A stretch of 64,000 nt of DNA from Pseudomonadota bacterium (GTDB taxonomy: Bacteria > Pseudomonadota > Gammaproteobacteria > Xanthomonadales > Rhodanobacteraceae), in NCBI GenBank assembly GCA_021827205.1, contig JAKAWV010000009.1, positions 1-64,000 on the forward strand, given 5' to 3'. The notes under the pieces are model-generated. The model had not been told where the DNA came from, did not search any database, and saw only the letters and a program-made list of their open reading frames with translations. Of this stretch, positions 55,217 through 64,000 are shown one piece after another. The number at the start of each line of letters is the position of its first letter. The stretch's first letter is position 1. The translations under genes were made by a program, and so were the position numbers.

Positions 55217-56431
55217 TCAAGCCGGCAGCACCCGGCACAGGTAACCCTTGAGGTAATCGGTCTCGGGGATGGCCGGGTGGATCGGATGGTCCGGCCCTTG
55301 CTGCAGCACTTCCAGCACCTGCACCTGGCGCTCCAGTTCGCGCGCCCCGGCCTGGATCGCGCCCAGCAATTCGCCGCGCGCAAGGTGATGCGAGCACGAA
55401 CAACTCACCAGAATGCCATCGGGCGCCAGCAACTGCATCGCCGCCATGTTGATGCGGCGGTAGGCCAGCCGGCCTTGCGCGAGGTCTTTCTTGCGCTTGA
55501 CGAAGGCCGGCGGATCGACCACCACCACATCAAAGCGCTCGCGCGCGGCGCGCAGCGCCTTGAGCACATCGAACGCATCGCCGTGCGCGCTGTGCATGCG
55601 CTGGGCCAGGCCATTCGCGGCGGCCGCCGCATCGAGCCTGTGCAATGCCGCCTGCGATGCATCCACGCACAGCACTTCGCGCGCGCCGCTGGCCGCCGCG
55701 CGCAGACCCCAGGCACCGAGATAACTGAACACATCGAGCACGCGCTTGCCGGCCACGTAATGCACGAAGCGATCGCGGTTGGCATGTTGATCGTAAAACC
55801 AGCCGGTCTTCTGCCCGCCCAGCACATCGAGCTCGAAACGCAGCTCGCCCTCGCGCGCGATCACCGGCGCCTGCAGGTCGCCGAAAGCAATGTCGGCGTA
55901 CAGGGGCAGATTCTCCAGCACGCGGATGCCGGCGTCGTTTTTCCAGATCATGGCGCGCGGCTTGAGCACTTTTTGCACCGCGGCCTCGACCTCGGGCTTC
56001 AGTCGCTCGATGCCGGCCGTGGTGGCCTGCGCCACGATCACGTCATCGAAACGATCCAGCGTGAGCCCCGGCACACCGTCGCTCTCGCCATACAGCAGCC
56101 GATAAAACGGCTCGGCATACAGGCGCTGGCGCAAAGCCAGCGCCACATTGAGCCGGTGCACCAGCAGAGATCGATCGAGCGCATGCGCGCTGCCACGCAC
56201 CATCAGTCGCGCCGTGATCAATGAGGCTGGATTGGCGTAGCCCACACCCAGCGCGCGATCCGCGGCATCAACGATCACGCAGGGCACGCCCGGCTCGAAC
56301 GCAGTCAGCGGACTGCGCTTGGTATCCACCTCGTTGGAGAACACCCACAGGTGCCCGGCGCGCAGGCGCGCATCCTCGCCGCGCTTGAGATAAAGCGGCG
56401 GCAAGGTGGTATCGTCACTGGCAGGCTGCAT
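55217..56431 (-). CDS. rlmI: RlmI-like 23S rRNA (cytosine-C5) methyltransferase
   Basis: A 404-aa protein: N-terminal PUA domain (YLKRGEDARLRAGHLWVFSNEV), a central domain, then a SAM-dependent methyltransferase fold (VLDVFSYLGAWGL, about 225; VVVDPPAFVKRKKDL, about 300; the Cys region SCSCSHHL). In E. coli RlmI methylates C1962 of 23S rRNA. The ATG at 56431 (MQPASDDTTLPP) is favoured over 56497. Divergent from the first S9 peptidase. Confidence 0.9.
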   Translation of the reverse strand: MQPASDDTTLPPLYLKRGEDARLRAGHLWVFSNEVDTKRSPLTAFEPGVPCVIVDAADRALGVGYANPASLITARLMVRGSAHALDRSLLVHRLNVALALRQRLYAEPFYRLLYGESDGVPGLTLDRFDDVIVAQATTAGIERLKPEVEAAVQKVLKPRAMIWKNDAGIRVLENLPLYADIAFGDLQAPVIAREGELRFELDVLGGQKTGWFYDQHANRDRFVHYVAGKRVLDVFSYLGAWGLRAAASGAREVLCVDASQAALHRLDAAAAANGLAQRMHSAHGDAFDVLKALRAARERFDVVVVDPPAFVKRKKDLAQGRLAYRRINMAAMQLLAPDGILVSCSCSHHLARGELLGAIQAGARELERQVQVLEVLQQGPDHPIHPAIPETDYLKGYLCRVLPA

Positions 56432-56614
56432 CGGCAATACGAATTCCCATGTACGCTCGAGCGTAACAGGTGCGGCACACGGCACCGTGATCGCCAATCC
56501 GCCATGACGGTCGTTTCAAAGAGCTTGATATTACGCAAAGGTAAGAAACGAAGAAGACCGCGTGCGGTCTATGCATGGACGGCCCGAGGGGGCTGCACGG
56601 AGCGCAAAGTCGCC

Positions 56615-58681
56615 ATGAAGACACATCATTCCACCCTTTTCGCCCTGGGTATGGGCCTCGCCATGTGCTTGGGTACGATTGCGCCGAGTCTGGCCGCCGA
56701 CGCACCGGTCGTGGCACCGGTACCGCAACTGCCCGTCAATGATTTCGCCCGGTTCCCGTTACTGCGCGACGTGGTGATGTCGCCGGATGGCAAGTACCTG
56801 GCTGGATCGTACGAAGTGGATCAAACCGCTGGCACCAACAGCAAGTTCCAGTTGATCGTATTTGCCTTGCCCAGTCTCAAGGTCACGGCGCGCCTGAACT
56901 TTGCGCCATGGCACATGCCCGGACTGATCACCTGGGTCGGCTCCACGCGGCTGGTCGTGTCCGAGAACAAGGTGACAGGTTCGCTGGCGGCGGAACAGCC
57001 AACCGGGGACATCATCGCGTTGAACGCCGACGGTTCGCAGCAACGCACGCTGTACAGCATCGCCGCGCGCGGCACCCCGGGGGCTTCATTCAACATGATG
57101 GACATGGTCGACGGCAACCCGACCGTGGTCGGTCCCACGCACGGGATGAACGGACATGTGTTCATCGAACTGCATCCGTTCCCGATGAACGTCAGCACGC
57201 GCAACGAGAGCGCGCACCGCACCATTCTCTATGACGTCGACAGTATTAGCGGCTATCCCAGGCAGGTAGCCGAAATCGGCCATGGTCAGGCACAGTTCTT
57301 CATGCACGGCGACCAGCCGATCTACGCACTGGGCCATGACCGGCGGCTACGGGAAGTGGTGTATCTGCCGAATGGCCACGGCGGCTGGAAGCCGGCGCCC
57401 GCCGGTGTCTTCGGAAAAGTGTTCGATCCGCTCTGGGTTACGCCTGGCGGTCGCGGCGTGTATGCGCAGTACAGCGCCGATGGCGGGCCGAACGAGCTGA
57501 TCCGCTGCAAGCTCGATGGTAGCGACAAGCAGGTGTTGGCCGGCGATGCCTACGGCTCGGTCAACCGCATCCTGTGGAGTCCACGCGATCACCGCGTGCC
57601 GATCGGCGTGACCTTCACCGCCACCTTCAAGGGCGGCGTACCGGCGGTGGACTACCTCAGCAACGATCGCTGGGCGCAGATCCACCGGGCGCTGATGCAA
57701 GCCTTTCCCGGCGAATACATCGACTTCGCCGGCATGAGCACGCATGGCAACACGATCCTGCTGTTCGCCTTCAGCAACAGCGACCCCGGCGAGTATGCGC
57801 TGTTCGACAGCAAGACCATGCACGTGCAGCCGCTGATGCAAGTGATGCCATGGTTCAAGCCCGGACAGTTGGCGGCGCGCGAACCGATCCGCTTCAAAAA
57901 CAGCGTCGGCATGGAGTTGGACGGCTATCTCAGCTTTCCAGTCGGTGTGCCGCACAAGAACCTGCCGCTGGTGCTGCTGCCCCATGGCGGACCCATCGGT
58001 ATCCGCGATCGCTGGGCCTATCTCGATGATGCCGAGCAACTGGCCGGATTTCTGGCCAATCGCGGTTATGCGGTGCTGCAGGTCAACTATCGCGGCTCGG
58101 GCGGGCGCGGGCAGAACTTCGCGCGCCTGGGCTGGCGGCAATTCGCCACCGGCATACAAAGCGACCTGGTCGACGGCGTGAAGTGGGCCATCGCCAAAGG
58201 CTATGTCGATCCGCACCGCATCTGTGTGTTCGGCGCCAGTTTCGGCGGTTATTCCTCGCTGATGCAGCCCATCGTGGCGCCAAAGCTCTACAAGTGCGCC
58301 ATCGATTATGCCGGTGTATCCGACTGGCGCATCGAGATGGATCGCAGCGTGTACTCGCATCTGCGCAGCGGCAACACGTCCTTCGCGCAGTACGTCGGCG
58401 ATCGCGCCGACGCCAAGGCGATCTCGCCGCTATTCATGCTCGATCGCTTCAATGTCCCGGTGCTGATCATGCAGGGCGGCGCCGACAATATCGTGCCGCC
58501 ACAGAATGCCGAACGCTTGCGCGACAAACTCGAAGCCATGCACAAGCCCTACGAATGGCTGTGGTTCGGCAACGAGTACCACGGCTTCCAGACCGAGCCG
58601 CATCTCGTGGCCATGTTCAACAAGGTGCAAGCTTTCCTCGCGCGTTACCTCGGCCCCGGCGCAGGCACTACCACGCACTGA
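56615..58681 (+). CDS. Exported prolyl-oligopeptidase family (S9) peptidase, copy 1
   Basis: A 688-aa peptidase. The ATG at 56615 (MKTHHSTLFALGMGLAMCLG) starts a signal peptide ending near SLAA|D; the longer track frame is not supported. A beta-propeller-like N-terminal part (from SPDGKYLAG) precedes the alpha/beta-hydrolase domain with nucleophile GASFGGYSSL (about 545), Asp in GGADNIVPPQNAERL and His in NEYHGF. It likely degrades peptides in the periplasm. The next gene is a clear paralog. Confidence 0.9.
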   Translation: MKTHHSTLFALGMGLAMCLGTIAPSLAADAPVVAPVPQLPVNDFARFPLLRDVVMSPDGKYLAGSYEVDQTAGTNSKFQLIVFALPSLKVTARLNFAPWHMPGLITWVGSTRLVVSENKVTGSLAAEQPTGDIIALNADGSQQRTLYSIAARGTPGASFNMMDMVDGNPTVVGPTHGMNGHVFIELHPFPMNVSTRNESAHRTILYDVDSISGYPRQVAEIGHGQAQFFMHGDQPIYALGHDRRLREVVYLPNGHGGWKPAPAGVFGKVFDPLWVTPGGRGVYAQYSADGGPNELIRCKLDGSDKQVLAGDAYGSVNRILWSPRDHRVPIGVTFTATFKGGVPAVDYLSNDRWAQIHRALMQAFPGEYIDFAGMSTHGNTILLFAFSNSDPGEYALFDSKTMHVQPLMQVMPWFKPGQLAAREPIRFKNSVGMELDGYLSFPVGVPHKNLPLVLLPHGGPIGIRDRWAYLDDAEQLAGFLANRGYAVLQVNYRGSGGRGQNFARLGWRQFATGIQSDLVDGVKWAIAKGYVDPHRICVFGASFGGYSSLMQPIVAPKLYKCAIDYAGVSDWRIEMDRSVYSHLRSGNTSFAQYVGDRADAKAISPLFMLDRFNVPVLIMQGGADNIVPPQNAERLRDKLEAMHKPYEWLWFGNEYHGFQTEPHLVAMFNKVQAFLARYLGPGAGTTTH

Positions 58682-58854
58682 GCCGATGCTTTGCGCGGCG
58701 GCGATGCGCGCCGCCGCGCAGGACGCATGACTTTCGACCCGGGCCGCGCCCGCGGGCGACACCTAGACTGATTTCCTGATGCAGGCGACGGCGGGGACCG
58801 TTGTCTGCCATGGCGGGCCGCAAGGCCCAGGGAAACTCGCAAGGGGAGATCGTC

Positions 58855-60888
58855 ATGCTGCGCCATTACCGCCTGCTGCTGGGCGTCATTCTGATGTGCG
58901 CCGGCTTTGCCGCCAGCGCCGCCGGGCTGCTGCCGGCCATGGATTTCGCGCGCCATCCGCCGATCCGCAATCCGGTGATCTCGCCGGACGGCAAGCACCT
59001 GGCCGTGTCGTTGACCGTGGACGAAGGCAAGAGCGATGCCGTCCGCCACGAACTGGCGATCATGCAGTTGCCCAGCCTGCGCATCACCGCGCGCCTCGGT
59101 TTCGCCGCGCACACGCTGGCCGGGCAGATGGTGTGGGTCGGCGACAAGCGCCTGCTGGTGTCCGAGGCGCGCGAGTCCGGCTCGCTGGATGCGCCGGGTT
59201 TGATCGGCGAGCTGGTGGCCATCGACGCCGACGGCAAGAACCAGCGCGTGATCTACAGTTTTCTGGATCGCGGCAAGTCGATCCGCGCGCAGATGAACAT
59301 CCTGGCGCTACCACGCGCCTACCCGGACATCGCCGGACTGCCGCGCGAACTCAACGGGCACGTGTTCCTGTCGTTCTCGATCATGCCCGAGAACACCAAC
59401 GGCCAGTCCCATGACGCCGTGCGCACCGAGCTGTACGATGTGGATACCGCCACCGGCAAGCCGACCAAGGTCGCCCGGATCGATCGCGGCGACATGAGTT
59501 TTCTGGTGCACAGGGATCGCGCGTTATTCGCCTATGGCGCTGATGACGAATTCAACCCCCTGATCTACGCGCGCGATGCCCAGGGCGGCTGGACCCAGCT
59601 CGATTCCACGCAGTTCGGCAAGGAATTCCGCCCGCTGGACGTGGCTCCGGACGACACCCATCTGTACGCCATGTACAGCGCGCAGGGTGGGCCCGTGCAG
59701 CTGGTCGAAACCGATCTCAGCGGCGCCCATCGCAAGCTGCTGGCCGGCAACGACTTCGGCTCGGTCGACGGTGTGTTATCCACGCCACGCAATGCGCGTC
59801 AGCCTTTTGCGGTGGCGTTTACCGATGTGTTCGATGGCCAGCGCCCGGCTGTCACCTATCTCGACGACAGCCGCTGGACGCGGATGCACCAGCAATTGAT
59901 GCGCCAGTTCCCGGATTTCTTCATCGACTTCGCCGGCATGAGCCGCGACGGCAGCGTGGTGCTGGTGCATGCCTACAGCGGGCGCGATCCGGGCACCTGG
60001 GCGCTGCTGGATACCGCCAGCATGAGGCTGACGCCGCTGTTTCAGACCCTGCCGTGGATCAAGGCCATGGACATTGGCGAGCGCAAGCCGATCCGCTTCA
60101 AGAATCGCGGCGGCACCGAGTTGGCCGGTTATCTCACCCTGCCGCGGGGCGGGACGGCGAAGAACCTGCCGCTGGTGCTGATCCCGCACGGCGGCCCGCT
60201 AGGCCCCAGCGATGCGTGGACCTACGATTCCGACGCCGCGTTCCTGGCCAATCGCGGCTACGCGGTGCTGCAGATCAATTACCGTGGCTCCGGTGGGCGC
60301 GGTTTCAACTTCCTGCACTCCGGTTACGGCCAGTTCGCCAGCGGCATCCAGGACGATCTGATCGACGGCGTGAAGTGGACCATCGCGCAGGGCTACGTGG
60401 ACCCGAATCGCATCGGTGTGTATGGCGGCAGCTTCGGCGGCTACTCCGCGCTGATGCAACCGATCCTGGCGCCCGATCTGTACAAGGCGGCCATCGATTA
60501 CGTCGGCGTTTCGGACTGGACCATCGAGTTCGACCGCGCCGACACGCGCCGCACCAAGGGTGGGCGCATCTTCTATGCGCAAGCCATCGGCAACGAGACC
60601 GAGGCGCGCGCGCAGTCACCCATCACCCTGCTGGACAAGTTCAATGTGCCGGTGCTGATCGTGCACGGCGGCTCCGACCCGCGTGTGCCGATCCAGAACG
60701 CCGATGTGTTGCGCGACAAGCTGGAAAAAATGGGCAAGCCCTACGAGTGGCTGGTGTATCCCAAGGAAGGCCACGGCTTCTACACCGAGGAACACCGCGA
60801 GGCGCTGTACCAGAAAATGGAGGCCTTCCTCGGGCGCTATCTCGGCGGCGGCGCCAGCGCGGAGCCCGCGGCTGCCAGCTCACCCTGA
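58855..60888 (+). CDS. Exported prolyl-oligopeptidase family (S9) peptidase, copy 2
   Basis: A 677-aa paralog of the preceding peptidase. The ATG at 58855 (MLRHYRLLLGVILMCAGFAA) follows AGGGGAG and begins a signal peptide with a SAA|G type site. The same landmarks are present: SPDGKHLAV, GGSFGGYSALM (nucleophile), GGSDPRVPIQNADVLRDK and EGHGFYTEEH (His). Separated from copy 1 by 173 bp, so the two may be transcribed together or separately; a strong terminator follows. Confidence 0.91.
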   Translation: MLRHYRLLLGVILMCAGFAASAAGLLPAMDFARHPPIRNPVISPDGKHLAVSLTVDEGKSDAVRHELAIMQLPSLRITARLGFAAHTLAGQMVWVGDKRLLVSEARESGSLDAPGLIGELVAIDADGKNQRVIYSFLDRGKSIRAQMNILALPRAYPDIAGLPRELNGHVFLSFSIMPENTNGQSHDAVRTELYDVDTATGKPTKVARIDRGDMSFLVHRDRALFAYGADDEFNPLIYARDAQGGWTQLDSTQFGKEFRPLDVAPDDTHLYAMYSAQGGPVQLVETDLSGAHRKLLAGNDFGSVDGVLSTPRNARQPFAVAFTDVFDGQRPAVTYLDDSRWTRMHQQLMRQFPDFFIDFAGMSRDGSVVLVHAYSGRDPGTWALLDTASMRLTPLFQTLPWIKAMDIGERKPIRFKNRGGTELAGYLTLPRGGTAKNLPLVLIPHGGPLGPSDAWTYDSDAAFLANRGYAVLQINYRGSGGRGFNFLHSGYGQFASGIQDDLIDGVKWTIAQGYVDPNRIGVYGGSFGGYSALMQPILAPDLYKAAIDYVGVSDWTIEFDRADTRRTKGGRIFYAQAIGNETEARAQSPITLLDKFNVPVLIVHGGSDPRVPIQNADVLRDKLEKMGKPYEWLVYPKEGHGFYTEEHREALYQKMEAFLGRYLGGGASAEPAAASSP

Positions 60889-60914
60889 GGTTCGCTTCCA
60901 GTCGCGCCCAATAA

Positions 60915-60939
60915 CGCCCGGCCGCGCGCCGGGCGTTTT
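60915..60939 (+). terminator. Rho-independent terminator after S9 peptidase copy 2
   Basis: CGCCCGGC-CGCGC-GCCGGGCG followed by TTTTGCTTTTT. An 8-bp GC stem with a long T tract, 26 bp after the stop. Confidence 0.92.
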
Positions 60940-60976
60940 GCTTTTTACCTCACGCCAACTGTGCGAGGCTTGGGGC

Positions 60977-62992
<2,016 letters not shown>

Positions 62993-62995
62993 GCC

Positions 62996-63391
62996 TCACC
63001 GCACCAGCAGGCGCGGCCCGAGGATCAGCGCCCAGGTGGCGATGACGTTGAGCATCAGCACGAACACCGCGGCCGAACCCATGTCCTTGGCGCGACCGGC
63101 CAGTTCGTGGTGTTCGGCGCCGTAGCGCTCGATCACGGCCTCGATCGCGGAATTCAGCAGTTCGGCGGCCAGCACCAGCAACAGACAGCCAAGCAGCAGC
63201 GCCTTCTGCACGCCACCCTGCCCCAGCCACAGCGCCAGCGGCGCCAGCACCACGAACAGATACACCTCGAGCCGGAACGAGCTTTCCACTTTCCAGGTGA
63301 TGGCCAGCCCTTGCAGCGACCAGCGCAGCGCACGCCACATGCCACGCGGACCGCGCGGCAGCAGGCTCGCGCCCGAACGCAGATCAGGCAT
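62996..63391 (-). CDS. dgkA: Diacylglycerol kinase
   Basis: A 131-aa small membrane kinase with three helices. SSFRLEVYLFV, ELLNSAIEAVIERYG and AKDMGSAAVF are the signature segments of DgkA, which recycles diacylglycerol into phosphatidate during envelope glycan synthesis. Stop is four bases from the convergent YyaL stop; gcvPB lies just upstream on the same strand. Confidence 0.94.
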   Translation of the reverse strand: MPDLRSGASLLPRGPRGMWRALRWSLQGLAITWKVESSFRLEVYLFVVLAPLALWLGQGGVQKALLLGCLLLVLAAELLNSAIEAVIERYGAEHHELAGRAKDMGSAAVFVLMLNVIATWALILGPRLLVR

Positions 63392-63402
63392 GCCGCGCGT
63401 GC

Positions 63403-64000
63403 TCAGGCGGCAGCCGGGCCACGCCAGGCGACGTCAAGTTCCTTCACCGCCTTGACGTCATCCAGCCGGCGCACCGGCGTGGTGCGCGGCGCCTGCTGCA
63501 GCGCCTCGGGGTCGTCCTTGGCCTGCGCCAGCAGACTCGCCATGACCGCAACGAACCGATCCAGCGTGTCCTTGCTCTCGGTCTCGGTCGGCTCGATCAG
63601 CAGGCACTCGGGCACCAGCAGCGGAAAATAATTGGTCGGCGCATGGATGCCGTGGTCGAGCAGCGCCTTGCTGAAGTCCAGCGCGGTGACGCCGCTGCGT
63701 TTTTTCTGCGGCGCCACGGTGACGATGAACTCATGGCTGGCGCGGCGCGCCGGATAGGCCAGGGTAAAACCGGCCTTGCGCAGCTCGACCGCCAGATAGT
63801 TGGCGTTGAGCGTGGCGTATTCGGCCACGCGGCGCATGCCTTCGCGACCCAACAAGCGCGCGTAGATGTAGGCGCGCAGCAGCACGCCGGCGTTGCCGGC
63901 GAAGGCCGACAAACGTCCGATGGTCAGCGGGCGATCCTTCTTGCGCGCGTAGCCATAGCGGCCATCGGCGCGCTTCTCCACGATGGGAATGGGCAGGAAC
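63403..64000 (-). CDS. gcvPB: Glycine dehydrogenase (decarboxylating) subunit 2, C-terminal part
   Basis: About 198 residues of the C-terminal half of the PLP-dependent P-protein beta subunit. GRLSAFAGNAGVLLRAYIYARLLG, ASHEFIVTV and IHAPTNYFPLLVPECLLIEPTETE are characteristic of the glycine-cleavage P-protein. The 5' end lies beyond position 64000; the track Met at 63981 is not the start, since the frame stays open through PIPIVEKRADG. The split-subunit form (gcvPA/gcvPB) is used in Xanthomonas relatives. Confidence 0.92.
   Translation of the reverse strand, partial: FLPIPIVEKRADGRYGYARKKDRPLTIGRLSAFAGNAGVLLRAYIYARLLGREGMRRVAEYATLNANYLAVELRKAGFTLAYPARRASHEFIVTVAPQKKRSGVTALDFSKALLDHGIHAPTNYFPLLVPECLLIEPTETESKDTLDRFVAVMASLLAQAKDDPEALQQAPRTTPVRRLDDVKAVKELDVAWRGPAAA

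Overview
The window is a GC-rich bacterial chromosome segment that looks like a gammaproteobacterium of the Xanthomonadaceae/Rhodanobacteraceae group. The strongest evidence is the arginine cluster: an N-acetylornithine carbamoyltransferase (argF'), a fused acetylglutamate kinase/synthase (argB-argA) and an ArgE-type deacetylase next to proBA, which is the arrangement known from Xanthomonas. The fused thrA, thr attenuation leader, pilBCD-coaE-nudix order and dispersed short palindromic repeats agree with this. No rRNA, tRNA or CRISPR array was recognised.

Layout. 0.6-4.7 kb: a secreted hypothetical protein, then heat-shock genes hslR, htpG and htpX. 4.7-8.3 kb: gluQ, two acetoacetyl-CoA reductase-like SDR genes flanking the PHA regulator phaR, and a repeat cluster of structured hairpin elements. 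8.4-11.5 kb: a hyaluronan/chitooligosaccharide-synthase-like glycosyltransferase convergent with a GT-C type membrane protein. 11.7-16.7 kb: thr leader peptide and attenuator, then thrA-thrB-thrC. 16.7-28.0 kb, minus strand: proA, proB, argH, argC, argBA, argE, argG, an OsmC protein, a PaiB-like flavoprotein and argF'. 28.3-30.9 kb: glycine-zipper protein, cysS, sufE. 31.2-46.3 kb: a surface-glycan locus with two TMTC-like GT-C/TPR paralogs, a GT1, an epimerase, several GT2 enzymes, a Wzx-like flippase and an AT-rich acetyltransferase, interrupted by five toxin-antitoxin modules. 46.8-54.9 kb: pilB-pilC-pilD-coaE, a truncated NRDE gene, a Nudix-ThiE fusion, folA, thyA, lgt. 55.2-64 kb: an RlmI-like methyltransferase, two tandem S9 peptidases, a YyaL/DUF255 protein, dgkA and the 3' part of gcvPB.

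How the parts work together. thr, pro and arg genes form one amino-acid biosynthesis block of about 16 kb, with translational coupling by overlapping stops and starts. The arginine route uses acetylated intermediates, so ArgE here probably acts on N-acetylcitrulline. The glycan locus has one plus-strand operon and one minus-strand set converging on a toxin-antitoxin island, and looks like a variable surface-polysaccharide region.

Most unusual: (i) a hairpin-plus-conserved-block repeat, present upstream of phaR and, in the same architecture, inserted in frame inside argE; (ii) heptanucleotide tandem arrays at the argG end and argE beginning; (iii) a duplicated 3' tail of a glycosyltransferase gene on the far side of a toxin-antitoxin module; (iv) a probably leaderless higB-type toxin promoter with a palindrome in its spacer.
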